NCBI RefSeq assembly: GCF_002188465.1
Contig: NZ_NINW01000041.1
Span: forward strand, 1-64,000
DNA from: Pigmentiphaga sp. NML080357
GTDB lineage: Bacteria > Pseudomonadota > Gammaproteobacteria > Burkholderiales > Burkholderiaceae_B
Reading direction: 5' to 3'
DNA length: 64,000 nt
A program made the position numbers and the translations under genes. The notes under the pieces were generated by a model. That model was given only the letters and a program-made list of their open reading frames with translations, made no database searches and was not told the origin of the DNA. Position 1 is the first letter of the stretch. Every line of letters begins with the position of its first letter. This document shows, one piece after another, positions 28,274 through 41,524 of the stretch.

Positions 28274-29971
28274 TCACTTGAAGTCGGCGTTGGGATCCTG
28301 GCCGCCCTGCCCCTGGCCCTGGCCGTAGGCTCCGCCCCCGCCGTAGCCCTCGCCATACGAGCTCTCGACGTCGATCTTGATGGTGCTGGGATCCACCGCC
28401 GCCTGGTCGCCCTTGTAGTGCATGACCAGCCCCGGAAAGAGCATCACCGCGGCCACCATCAGGAGCTGGATGACGATGAACGGGATCGAACCCCAATAGA
28501 TCTGTCCGGTGGTGACCTTGGCGATGCGCTTGCCGGTCACCTTGTCCGTATAGTCCTCCTTCGGCGCCACCGAACGCAGGTAGAACAGCGCAAAGCCGAA
28601 CGGCGGATGCATGAACGAGGTCTGCATGTTGACCGCGAGCAGCACGCCGAACCAGATCAGGTCTATGCCCATTTTCTCGGCCACCGGCCCCAGGAGGGGC
28701 ACGATGATGAACGCCAGCTCGAAGAAGTCGAGGAAGAACGCCAGCAGGAAGGTCAGGATGCTGACCACGATCAGGAAGCCCCACTGTCCGCCGGGTACGG
28801 AAGTCAGCAGATGCTCGACCCAGAGGTCGCCGCTCACGGCCCGGAACGTCAGGCCGAACACGGTCGATCCGATCAGGATGAACACGACGAAGCATGACAG
28901 CTTGGTGGTGGTGTCCATCGCCTGCTTGAGCAGGTTCAGGGTAAGGCGCCTGCGGATGAGGGCCATGGCGATGGCGCCCACGGCGCCCATGGCGCCGCCC
29001 TCGGTCGGCGTGGCCACGCCGATGAAAATGGTGCCCAGGACCAGGAAGATCAGGAACAGCGGCGGAATCATCACGAAGGTGACCCGCTCGGCCAGCGCGG
29101 ACAGCCATCCCAGCCGCAGCCATTTGTTGGCCAGCGCCATGATGAACGCAGACAGTCCCCACACCAGCATGGTGAGCACGATGCGCTCGTCCACCGGCGC
29201 CGTATCGTGTTCGAGATAGTCTCCCACGAACGCGGCGATCACCGCGGAAATCACCATCAGCACCAGCAGCGAGCGGCCGCCGCGCGTGCCGTTGGGTTCC
29301 TGGAAGCGGCGGGCCTCCTCCGGCAGGGCCGGCGCGCTCGACGGCTTGATGAACGACATCAAGACCACGTAAACCACGTAGGCGCCGGCCAGCAGGAAGC
29401 CCGGCAGCATCGCGCCGCGATAGATGTCGCCGATCGAGCGTCCGAGCTGGTCGGCCAGGATGATGAGCACCAGCGAGGGCGGAATGATCTGGGACAGCGT
29501 GCCCGAGGCGGCAATGACGCCGGTGGCGAGCCGCCTGTCGTAGCCATAACGCAGCATGATGGGCAGCGAGATCAGCCCCATGGAGATGACCGATGCGGAT
29601 ACCACGCCCGTGGTCGCCGCCAGCATTGCACCGACGAACACGACGGCGATCGCCAGTCCGCCGCGTATGGAGCCGAACAGCTGGCCGATGGTCTCGAGCA
29701 GGTCCTCGGCCATGCCGGATCGCTCCAGCACCAGCCCCATCAGCGTGAAGAACGGTACCGCCAGCAGCGAATCGTTGGTGATGATGCCGAATACCCGCTG
29801 AGGCAGCGCCTGGAACAGGACCGGCGTGAGCAGCCCGAGTTCGATGCCGATCAGCGCATACAGCATGCCATTGGCTGCCAGCGCGAACGCCACCGGGAAT
29901 CCCAGCAACAGGAATATCACCAGGTTGGCGAACATGATCGGCGCCAGGTTGGCAATCAGGAAGTCGACCAT
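28274..29971 (-). CDS. dctM: TRAP transporter large permease (DctM-type), with Gly/Gln-rich tail
   Basis: Membrane subunit carrying the substrate pathway of a Na+-coupled TRAP transporter. The 565 residues exceed the usual 425-440 because of an inserted loop near 220-290 and a soluble C-terminal tail of about 30 residues rich in Gly, Gln and Tyr (YGEGYGGGGAYGQGQGQGG). Family motifs include PFFTLMGLVLERSGMAEDL, GTLSQIIPPSLVLIILADQ and GVATPTEGGAMGAVGA. This longer form matches the mannitol/chloroaromatic (FcbT3-like) branch of COG4664. Its ATG overlaps the dctQ stop by one base. Confidence 0.93.
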   Translation of the reverse strand: MVDFLIANLAPIMFANLVIFLLLGFPVAFALAANGMLYALIGIELGLLTPVLFQALPQRVFGIITNDSLLAVPFFTLMGLVLERSGMAEDLLETIGQLFGSIRGGLAIAVVFVGAMLAATTGVVSASVISMGLISLPIMLRYGYDRRLATGVIAASGTLSQIIPPSLVLIILADQLGRSIGDIYRGAMLPGFLLAGAYVVYVVLMSFIKPSSAPALPEEARRFQEPNGTRGGRSLLVLMVISAVIAAFVGDYLEHDTAPVDERIVLTMLVWGLSAFIMALANKWLRLGWLSALAERVTFVMIPPLFLIFLVLGTIFIGVATPTEGGAMGAVGAIAMALIRRRLTLNLLKQAMDTTTKLSCFVVFILIGSTVFGLTFRAVSGDLWVEHLLTSVPGGQWGFLIVVSILTFLLAFFLDFFELAFIIVPLLGPVAEKMGIDLIWFGVLLAVNMQTSFMHPPFGFALFYLRSVAPKEDYTDKVTGKRIAKVTTGQIYWGSIPFIVIQLLMVAAVMLFPGLVMHYKGDQAAVDPSTIKIDVESSYGEGYGGGGAYGQGQGQGGQDPNADFK

Positions 29972-30597
29972 CAGCGTCCCCCGGCGTTGTTGGCTTGGGC
30001 GGCCGCCGCCTCGCGCGCCTGCGCTTCGCGGGCGATTTCCTCGGCCAGTTCTTCTTCCGCGGTCTTGCCGCGTTCGCGCTCGCGCGGATCAGGCCCCCTG
30101 CCCGTCAGGAAGGCCACGCACTTGATCAGGTGCGAAATGCCCGCCAGCACCAGCAGCAGGAAACCGGCCGGTATCAGCAGCTTGACCGGCCAGCGCACCA
30201 GCCCGCCGGGGTTCGACGACTGTTCGTTGGTCACGTAGGAGTCCACGAATACCGGCCAGGACAGCCACATGATCAATATGCACGCGGGCAGCAGGAAGAA
30301 CAGGACACCGAATATCTCTATCCAGATCTGCGTTCGCTGCGAGAGCTTCTGCGCGACGATGTCCACGCGCACGTGCTCGTTCTTCAACAACGTATAACCG
30401 GCCGCCAGGAGGAAGATGGCGCCGAACAGATACCACTGCAATTCAAGCCAGGCGTTGGAGCTGGTATGGAAGACCTTGCGCACGATGGCATTGCCCGCGC
30501 TGACCAGGACCACCACCAGGGTTAGCCAGGTGACGGCCTTGCCGACAAGCGTGTTGAGCTTGTCGACCAGGCGGGAAAAAGCGAGGAGAGCATTCAT
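29971..30597 (-). CDS. dctQ: TRAP transporter small permease (DctQ-type)
   Basis: 208-residue membrane protein with four helices and the DctQ-type segment WLELQWYLFGAIFLLAAGYTLLKNEHVRVD. The C-terminus is a charged, Ala/Glu-rich cytoplasmic helix (about 170-208), longer than average. It pairs with the large permease encoded next, and its stop overlaps that gene by one base. It is separated from the binding-protein gene by a hairpin terminator. Confidence 0.93.
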   Translation of the reverse strand: MNALLAFSRLVDKLNTLVGKAVTWLTLVVVLVSAGNAIVRKVFHTSSNAWLELQWYLFGAIFLLAAGYTLLKNEHVRVDIVAQKLSQRTQIWIEIFGVLFFLLPACILIMWLSWPVFVDSYVTNEQSSNPGGLVRWPVKLLIPAGFLLLVLAGISHLIKCVAFLTGRGPDPRERERGKTAEEELAEEIAREAQAREAAAAQANNAGGR

Positions 30598-30619
30598 GGT
30601 TGTGGCCCGATGCTGAACG

Positions 30620-30645
30620 AAAAACGCCTGGCACCGAGCCAGGCG
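30620..30645 (-). terminator. Intrinsic terminator/attenuator between dctP and dctQ
   Basis: On the minus strand CGCCTGG-CTCGGTG-CCAGGCG is followed at once by five T. It sits 64 nt after the dctP stop and 22 nt before the dctQ start. Partial termination here would raise binding protein over permease, a common arrangement in TRAP and ABC operons. Confidence 0.75.
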
Positions 30646-30708
30646 AACGATTCCTGCTTACGATGCGTGGCAGGTACCTGATGGGTGGCTGCCACGCTTT
30701 CCGGTCGA

Positions 30709-31802
30709 TTACTTGCGGATGGTGGACATGTAGCCGTCGAAGTTGCCTTCGGCTACGCGGAACCACGGCAGGACGTTGCCGCGGAACGCCACCATGCTGT
30801 CATAGACCTTTTCTTGAACTCGGGGCTCTTCGCGCTCATTTCGGCATACAGCTTGTTGGCCTCCGCGTAGCAGGCATCCATGACCGGCTTGGGGAAGGCC
30901 CGCAGCTGGGCACCTTGCGAAACCAGGCGGCGCAGCGCAGCCGGGTTCTCGGCGTCGTACTTGGCGATCATGTCGTTGGTCGCCGCGGCGCATGCCTGGT
31001 CCAGCGCCGCCTGGTAATGCTTGGGCAGCTTGTTGTAGGCGTCCTGGTTCACGTAAAGCGATACCTGCAGCGTGCCTTCCCACCAGCCAGGGTAGTAGTA
31101 GTTCTTGGCAACCTTGTGGAAGCCCAGTTTCTCGTCGTCGTAGGGGCCGATCCATTCGGCGGCGTCGATGGTGCCCTTCTCGAGCGCGGGATAGATGTCG
31201 CCGCCCGCGATCTGCTGCGGCACCACGCCCAGGCGGGACAGCACTGCGCCGGCGAACGCGCTGACGCGGAACTTCAAGCCCTTGAGGTCCTCGACCGACT
31301 TGATCTCCTTGCGGAACCAGCCCCCCATCTGGGTGCCCGTGTAGCCGCACGGGAAATTGACGACGTTGTATTTCTTGAAAACTTCGCGCAACAACTTCAG
31401 GCCGTCGCCGTGGCGCATCCAGGCGTTCATCTGGCGCGTGTTGAGGCCGAAGGGCACGGCGGCGTCGAAGCTGAGCGTGGGATCCTTGCCGTAGTAATAA
31501 TAGGAGGCGCTATGGCCGCACTCGATGGTCCCGTTCTGCACGCTGTCCAGCACTTGCAGGGCCGGCACGATCTCGCCGGCGGGAAAGGCGCGGATGGTGA
31601 ACTTGCCGCCGGTCGCCTCGGAGACGTACTTGGCCACGGCCTCGCCGCCGCTATAGATGGCGTCGGCGCTGCGCGGGAAGCTGGACGCGAGGCGCCAGGT
31701 GACGGTGGGCGAATCCTGGGCGAATACCGGTGCAGCCAGCGTCGTGCCGCCTGCGGCGGCGGCGCCCACGGTTGCCTTGGTCAGGAAGGAACGGCGGTGC
31801 AT
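30709..31802 (-). pseudogene. dctP: TRAP transporter substrate-binding protein DctP-type, frameshifted near the 3' end
   Basis: The frame opens with a twin-arginine-like signal (MHRRSFLTKATVGAAAAGG, cleavage near VFAQ) and continues as a COG4663-type binding protein (WRLASSFPRSADAIYSGGE, GWFRKEIKSVEDLKGLKFR, AAEWIGPYDDEKLGFHKVA). At a T4 run (30809-30812) it leaves frame after SPEFKK and would stop at about 30753. The correct tail (VYDSMVAFRGNVLPWFRVAE to the stop at 30709) is in the -1 frame. The span is one base short of a multiple of three, so one lost A in the message strand restores a 364-residue protein. This is a sequencing error or a true knock-out of the last 33 residues. AGGAGA precedes ATG 31802. 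Confidence 0.85.
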
Positions 31803-31879
31803 GTGCAGGTCTCCTGGGATGGGGTGGGAATCCCATGCGTGGCACCGGTCCTGGCAGGGCGTCACGAGCCTGCAATCGG

Positions 31880-31895
31880 TGCAAAACAAGTGCCA
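31880..31895 (-). promoter_or_regulatory. Sigma-54 (-24/-12) promoter of the TRAP operon
   Basis: On the minus strand TGGCAC-TTGTT-TTGCA has GG and GC separated by 10 bp, an excellent sigma-54 match. It lies 78 bp before the dctP ATG. A direct repeat CTGCGG (31938 and 31946) lies upstream and could be part of an activator site. DctD encoded at 11.2-12.6 kb is the only sigma-54 activator in the window. Confidence 0.75.
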
Positions 31896-31962
31896 CCCAT
31901 AGGTAGGGCAAATACATGATAACGGCCAGCGCTTGAGCTGCGGCCCTGCGGTAAACCCTGAT

Positions 31963-33334
31963 TCACCGTCGAGGGAATCCCGGCGGCATGCTCGTTCCGG
32001 CGCGAGGCGAACGCGCGGCACTCGGCGCCTTGAACCAGACACCGCGCGCAATGGCGCCGGCGTTGATCGCGCCGTAGACCACCAACGCCAGCGCCTGCGC
32101 ACCGAAGACCCCGGCCAGGCCCAGGCCGGCAGCGATGGCGGCCATCCCGCCGGCCGCGCTCAGTCCCAGCCGGACCACGCTGCCGGCAACGGGCCAGAAC
32201 AGCCGCCCGGCCCCCTGTGAAGCGAAGTAGAGCGCGAGCCCGGCCCCGAAGAAGCCATAGGCCGGGCCGACGATGCGCAGGTACATCGATCCCGTGGCCA
32301 GCATGCCGGGCTCGCTGCCGAACATCGACAGCCTCGGCCACGACGAATGCGCATCCCGCTCCCACCCAGGCAATGCGCAGCGCGCGATCGTGCCGGCCGG
32401 CGCCCATCGCGGCGCCGACCATGGCGACCATGGGGCCGCCCAGCCCGAACACCAGCGGCACCAGCAGGTACTCGAGGCGGGATGCGGTTCCGTAGCCGGC
32501 GATGGCCGCGGAGCCGAAGTGGCCGGTCAAGCCGGTGGCGATGCTGATGGCGACATTGATCGCGGCCGTGGATATGGCCGCGACTAGCCCCACGCGCAGG
32601 ATGTCGCGGAAAAGAAGCCAGCGCAGCGTCCAGCCGCGCCAGGAAAGCCGGACGACGCCCCGGCCGGAACAGAGGAAGGCCAGGAGCGCGACGCTGCCCG
32701 CCGCGTAATAGACGAGCAGCGCGATGGCGCCGCCGGCGATGCCCAGCCCCGGCAGCGGCCCCCAGCCGAAGATGAGCAGTGGCGACAACGGCACCAGCAT
32801 GGCGGTGCCGGCACATGTGACCACTGCGGGAAGGTTCATGTTGCCCGTGCCGCGCACGGCGGAAGCCAGCGAGTTGAACAGCCAGACGAGCGCCGCGGCG
32901 CCGAAGATCCAACGCGAATAGACCAGGGCCGCCTCGAGCGATGCGCCGGTGCCCCCCATGCTGGCGTACAGCCAGCGGCCGCCGGCCAGGCCCGCCACGG
33001 TAAAGCACAGGCTGAACAACAGGCCGACCAGGATGGCGTGATAGACCAGGGCATTGGCGTCTTCTCGCCGGCCGGCGCCCAGCGCCCGGGCGATCGACGA
33101 CGAAATGCCGCCCCCCACTGCCCCGCCCGACAACATCTGCATCAGCATGATGGTCGGAAAAACGAGCGCCACGCCGGCAAGCGCGTCGGTGCCCAGCCGG
33201 CCGATGAAATAGGTTTCGATCAGGCCCGCGCTCGCCTGGGCGGCCAGCACCAGCGTATTGGGCACGGCCAGGCGCAGCAGGGTCGGTACGATGGGTGCCT
33301 CGATGAGGCGGCGGGTACGCGGATCGATGGACAT
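31963..33334 (-). pseudogene. MATE-family efflux transporter, internal deletion with frameshift
   Basis: The first two-thirds are a normal MATE antiporter (PNTLVLAAQASAGLIETYFIG, LVFPTIMLMQMLSGGAVGGG, YGTASRLEYLLVPLVFGLGG). After GAGCAFVVAEA, near 32331, the frame turns to nonsense. The proper continuation (LSMFGSEPGMLATGSMYLRI, then YGFFGAGLALYFASQGAGRL) is in another frame up to 31963. By comparison with MATE proteins, about 12-14 residues (IGLAVA...W-type segment) are missing at the junction, so a deletion of roughly 40 bp that is not a multiple of three is likely. It follows the MFS gene by 13 bp. Confidence 0.8.
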
Positions 33335-33347
33335 GGCGCGGCTTGCG

Positions 33348-34649
33348 TCAGGCTGTCCCGGATGCGGGGGCCGCAACCGGAGCCGCCGCCGGCCGGCGGA
33401 TCAGGAAGACGATCAGCGCAGCCACGAGACATGCCGCGCCGGCCGCGTACAGTGCCGGCGTATAGGTCAACATCTGCGTGCGCACCACCCCGGCGCCGTA
33501 GGCGGCGATCGCCCCGCCTATCTGGTGGCCGGCGAACACCCATCCGAATACCATGCCCGCCCTCTCCTTGCCGAACTCGGCCGCCGCCAGCTTCACGGTG
33601 GGCGGTACGGTGGCGATCCAGTCCAGCCCATAGAACATGGCGAACAGCGACAGTCCGTAGAGCGTGAATTCCGAATGCGGCAGCCAGAACAGGGAGAGTC
33701 CGCGCAAGCCGTAGTACCAGAACAGCAGCTTGCGGTTGTCGAAGCGGTCCGAGAGCCAGCCCGAAAGTATGGTGCCGACGAAATCGAATGCTCCCATCAT
33801 CGCCAGCACCGAAGCGGCGGGCACGGCGGCCAGGCCGAAGTCGCCGCACAGCGAAATGAAATGTGTCTGGATCAGGCCGTTGGTGCTGAGGCCGCATACG
33901 AAAAAGGTTCCGAACAGCACCCAGAACGTCTTGCTGCCGGACACGCTGCGCAAGACCGTCAGCGGTGCCAGGAAGGAAGGCCGCGACGGCGCGGCCGCCG
34001 GGGCAGGCGCATCCGGATCGGCCCCATAGGGCAGCAGGCCGAGATCCTGGGGACGGTTGCGCGCCAGCAGAAACGCCAGCGCGGCGACGGCAAGGCAGCA
34101 GACCACCACCGGCACGACGGCGGCGCGCCAGCCGAAATGATCGATCAGCCACGCCGCCGCGGGCAGGAACACCAATTGGCCGGTGGCCGCGCTGGCCGTC
34201 AGCAGGCCCAGCACCAATCCGCGCCGCCGGTCGAACCAGCGGGTGGCGACGACCGCCCCCAGCACCACCGCCGTCAGGCCGGTGCCGAAGCCCAGCAGCA
34301 ACCCCCACAGCGCCACCAGGTGCCAGACCTCGGACATCTGCGTGGCCAGCAACAGGCCCGCCGCGACCAGGATCATGGCCGCGCACATGATGCGGCGCAG
34401 GCCATAGCGTTCCATCAGGATGGCCGAGAACGGTCCCATCAGGCCGAACAGCGCGAACCGCACGGCCAGCGCGGACGAGATCTGGTCGACGTTCCAGCCG
34501 AACTCCCTGGCCAGCGGCTGCAGGAAGGCGCCGGGCAATCCGAGCGCCGCCGACGACGACAGCATGGTCAGGAAAGCGAGGGCCACCATGACCCACGAGA
34601 AGTGGATGCCCCGCCGGGCCAGCCAGCGGGAGACGGGATAGGCGAACAC
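33348..34649 (-). CDS. MFS transporter, oxalate/formate or monocarboxylate-type
   Basis: 433-residue major facilitator with 12 hydrophobic helices. GFGTGLTAVVLGAVVATRWFDRRRGLVLGL is the helix 4-5 signature of the MCT/OFA-like branch, and GWLSDRFDNRKLLFWYYGL is the helix 8-9 loop. GTG 34649 with AGGA nine bases upstream is the likeliest start. It lies between tetR and the damaged MATE gene in a compact minus-strand operon. The substrate may be a carboxylate, or it may be a drug exporter under TetR control; the sequence favours the carboxylate-type subfamily. Confidence 0.88.
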   Translation of the reverse strand: MFAYPVSRWLARRGIHFSWVMVALAFLTMLSSSAALGLPGAFLQPLAREFGWNVDQISSALAVRFALFGLMGPFSAILMERYGLRRIMCAAMILVAAGLLLATQMSEVWHLVALWGLLLGFGTGLTAVVLGAVVATRWFDRRRGLVLGLLTASAATGQLVFLPAAAWLIDHFGWRAAVVPVVVCCLAVAALAFLLARNRPQDLGLLPYGADPDAPAPAAAPSRPSFLAPLTVLRSVSGSKTFWVLFGTFFVCGLSTNGLIQTHFISLCGDFGLAAVPAASVLAMMGAFDFVGTILSGWLSDRFDNRKLLFWYYGLRGLSLFWLPHSEFTLYGLSLFAMFYGLDWIATVPPTVKLAAAEFGKERAGMVFGWVFAGHQIGGAIAAYGAGVVRTQMLTYTPALYAAGAACLVAALIVFLIRRPAAAPVAAPASGTA

Positions 34650-34661
34650 GATGGGATCCTG

Positions 34662-35267
34662 TCAGGGATGGGGAAGGGAGTCGCCGTCGGACAGCAGGTG
34701 CCTGCGGGCAGCGGCAAGGATCCGGTCGGAAACGGGGTCGGGCGCGGTGGCCCGGGCGATCAGCAGCGCCCCGACCATGGTGGAAAACTGGGCCAGCGCC
34801 CGGTCGCGATCGGCCTCGGCATCGCCGCTGGCCTGCAGCTCCGCCAAGATGGAAATCAGCTCCTGGATGCCGTCGACGTAGCTCTGGCGCACGGGCTTGC
34901 CGCGCGCCTCGCGGGCCACGTCGGTGACCAGCGAGGCCGCCGGGCAGCTGTTGCCGGGGTTGTCCCTGGCGCGAGGGCCGAGAAATGCCTCGATGATGAG
35001 GCGCAGCGCGGCGCGCGGATCGCCGGCATCCGCGATCCGCTGGCGCCAGCGTTCGGACGACAGCGCGAAAGCTTTCGAGCACGCCGTTGCCGCCAGGGCG
35101 TCCTTGGACTCGAAATGCCCATAGAACCCGCCATGCGTGAGGCCGGCGGCCGCCATCAGGTCGGCGACGCTGACGCCATGGATGCCTTGTTCCCGGAACA
35201 GCCGCGCCGACGCTTCTTCGATGGCGGCGCGGTTCTGCTCGGTCTGCTGTCGCGATACGCGGGGCAT
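34662..35267 (-). CDS. TetR-family transcriptional regulator
   Basis: 201-residue repressor. The N-terminal helix-turn-helix reads ARLFREQGIHGVSVADLMAAAGLTHGGFYGHFESKDAL, with a TetR_C-type ligand domain following. ATG 35267 has AAGGAGGG upstream. The promoter contains a perfect palindrome placed between -35 and -10, so autorepression of tetR-MFS-MATE is expected. Inducer unknown. Confidence 0.92.
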   Translation of the reverse strand: MPRVSRQQTEQNRAAIEEASARLFREQGIHGVSVADLMAAAGLTHGGFYGHFESKDALAATACSKAFALSSERWRQRIADAGDPRAALRLIIEAFLGPRARDNPGNSCPAASLVTDVAREARGKPVRQSYVDGIQELISILAELQASGDAEADRDRALAQFSTMVGALLIARATAPDPVSDRILAAARRHLLSDGDSLPHP

Positions 35268-35296
35268 GCGGCCCTCCTTCTTGCGAACGAGCGCCG

Positions 35297-35325
35297 ATAA
35301 TAAATGATGTTCATCATTTATTCAA
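35297..35325 (-). promoter_or_regulatory. tetR promoter with embedded operator
   Basis: On the minus strand TTGAAT (35325-35320), a 17-bp spacer and TATTAT (35302-35297). A perfect palindrome with 11-bp arms, AATAAATGATG-TT-CATCATTTATT (35299-35322), fills the spacer and touches both boxes. This is the textbook geometry for TetR-family autorepression. Confidence 0.8.
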
Positions 35326-35367
35326 TACATGTTGTCCATCATCTATAGGAGCGTGGGGGCCCTCCCG

Positions 35368-39731
<4,364 letters not shown>

Positions 39732-39772
39732 CGCGGCCTTCTGTCTTGTGGTTATCGCATGTTGCGAGTCCT

Positions 39773-41026
39773 TCAGCGGCCGAGCACGCGATCGATCGCG
39801 ATGGCGGCCTGGTAGGTGTCGGCCATGGCGGCCAGATAGCGGATGCGTGCCTGGAACAGCGTGCGCTGCGCATCGAGCACGTCCAGAAAGCCCGACTTGC
39901 CCGTCTCGAAGCCTCGGGTGGCGGCCTCGTAAGCGCGTTGCGCGCCGGGCAGCACCGCATCCCGGAGCGTTTCCGCGCTCTTGCGCGCGAGCGCCAGCCG
40001 CGACGATGCCTGCCGGAGCTCCTGCTCCAGCCTGACCTGCAGCGCCCGGTGCAAGTCGCGGGCTTGATCGGCGCGCACGGTGGCCTCGTACAGGTTGCCT
40101 TGGTTGCGGTCGAACAGCGGCAACGGGATGGCGACGCCGAGCAGCGTCTGCCGCCGCCCCAGCTCGTTGTTGCGCTGCGACCCCGCGGTCAGGCGCACGT
40201 CCGGATACTGTTTGCTTCGCTCTACCTCGATCACGGCCTTGCGGCGCTCGACCTCCAGTCGGTGCGCGGCCAGCTCGGGAGACTGCGCGAGATCGCGGAG
40301 CAACGCCTCGATCGGAGGCCTGGCCGGCAGCGCGTCGATCATGCCCACGGCCTCCCCGAACCCCGCATCCGGGTCTCCCCAGAGCGAACCGAGCGCCTGC
40401 CGGGCTTGAACCAGCTGCGCGCGCGCCGCCTCGGCGTCAAGCTCGGCATTGGCCCGCTCGACCTGCGCCCGCGTTTCCTCCAGCGGCGCCACCTTGCCGG
40501 CGGCAACGCGGCGCGCCGCGATGTCGGCGGCACGGGCCGCCACTTGCGCCGACCCGTCCGCAAGCCGCTTTCGCTCCTGCGCGACCAGTACGTCGAAGAA
40601 CGCGCCGACCGTGGCGGCGCGCAGCGCGGCACGCGCGGCCACCAGCTCCGCCACCGCGACACCCTGCGCTTGTTCGGCGGCCAGCATGCGCGCCGACCGC
40701 TTGCCTCCCAGTTCAATCGGAATACTGAGCTCGGCAGCCGTGGTGCGCGTGTCGCGGCGCGTATCCTCCACGCTGAACGAGATTTCGGGATTGGGAAGAA
40801 GGCGCGCCTGAATCGTGCCGCCTTGCAATGCCTCGGCCTCCCTGGCGGCGGCGGCGAGCGCCGGATTATGCGCGGCGGCCAGCGCCAGCGCGGTATCCAG
40901 CGTCAGCGGCCCGCCGGCGGCCGGCACCTGGTCGAGAATGGGAAGGGGGTCCGGCCGCGGTTGCGCCGCGGCCAAGGGGCTGGACAATGCGGCCGCCAGC
41001 CCGAGCGGCCATAGAAGTCTGCGCAT
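39773..41026 (-). CDS. czcC: Outer-membrane efflux protein CzcC
   Basis: TolC-like outer-membrane factor of 417 residues with signal peptide (cleavage near LAAAQ, residue 21) and two repeats of the OEP domain. The first opens LTLDTALALAAAHNPALAAA; the second contains VAIPLPLFDRNQGNLYEATVRA, a sequence typical of CzcC and CusC-like proteins. It forms the exit duct of the CzcCBA complex. It is preceded by czcI and followed by czcB on the same strand. Confidence 0.93.
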   Translation of the reverse strand: MRRLLWPLGLAAALSSPLAAAQPRPDPLPILDQVPAAGGPLTLDTALALAAAHNPALAAAAREAEALQGGTIQARLLPNPEISFSVEDTRRDTRTTAAELSIPIELGGKRSARMLAAEQAQGVAVAELVAARAALRAATVGAFFDVLVAQERKRLADGSAQVAARAADIAARRVAAGKVAPLEETRAQVERANAELDAEAARAQLVQARQALGSLWGDPDAGFGEAVGMIDALPARPPIEALLRDLAQSPELAAHRLEVERRKAVIEVERSKQYPDVRLTAGSQRNNELGRRQTLLGVAIPLPLFDRNQGNLYEATVRADQARDLHRALQVRLEQELRQASSRLALARKSAETLRDAVLPGAQRAYEAATRGFETGKSGFLDVLDAQRTLFQARIRYLAAMADTYQAAIAIDRVLGR

Positions 41027-41089
41027 CGAATTGCACCTGGAAGTGGATCAGCGAATTCGGCGAGACGAAAGGAAATCGCGTCCCGCCGC

Positions 41090-41434
41090 TCAGGCGAGCG
41101 CGAACCACTGCGGGCGTTCGGGAAGCGAGACGGGCGCGGCGGCCAGGAATTCGGGCAGCGCGGGAGACCGGGGGTGTGCGGGGGGGCCGATCGAGACGGC
41201 GTGCGGGCCGTTGAGCACGGCCTGCAGCGCGATCATGTGGCAGACGGTGCAATCGGTATGCACGGCCTTCTTCGCCTCGGCCTTGTCCGCTGTGTCGTGG
41301 TGGACGTGCTCATGATGACCGAAATGGTCCTGGACCACGGCGCCGGTTTCATGCAGGCAATACGCGGCGGCCGCCGCCCAGGTGGCCTGGAACGGCAGAA
41401 ACGCGATGAGCAGCAGGATGAAGAGACGGCGCAT
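41090..41434 (-). CDS. czcI: CzcI-like periplasmic protein of the czc operon
   Basis: 114-residue secreted protein: signal peptide MRRLFILLLIAFLPFQATWA, then AAYCLHETG, a histidine cluster (HFGHHEHVHHD) and HTDCTVCHM, all typical of CzcI, which precedes czcCBA and modulates its expression or metal sensing. The conserved YC-HE and C-x2-C pieces are seen. Upstream, TACAAT (41446-41441) stands only 6 nt from the ATG, so if it is the -10 box the message would be leaderless; this is tentative. Confidence 0.85.
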   Translation of the reverse strand: MRRLFILLLIAFLPFQATWAAAAAYCLHETGAVVQDHFGHHEHVHHDTADKAEAKKAVHTDCTVCHMIALQAVLNGPHAVSIGPPAHPRSPALPEFLAAAPVSLPERPQWFALA

Positions 41435-41524
41435 GCGCCTATTGTACCCGCGCGCGATTGCCGCCGAAGCGACCGCCCGGGACCTGCGTGGACGCGGCCG
41501 CGTCGAGGCGAAGCGCCCCGGATG

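Noticed and set aside
30805-30816. Programmed -1 ribosomal frameshift in dctP
   Set aside because: The message has AAG-AAA-AGG, which is not a good X-XXY-YYZ slippery heptamer. No stem or pseudoknot is apparent, and such control is not known for TRAP binding proteins. A one-base loss is simpler.
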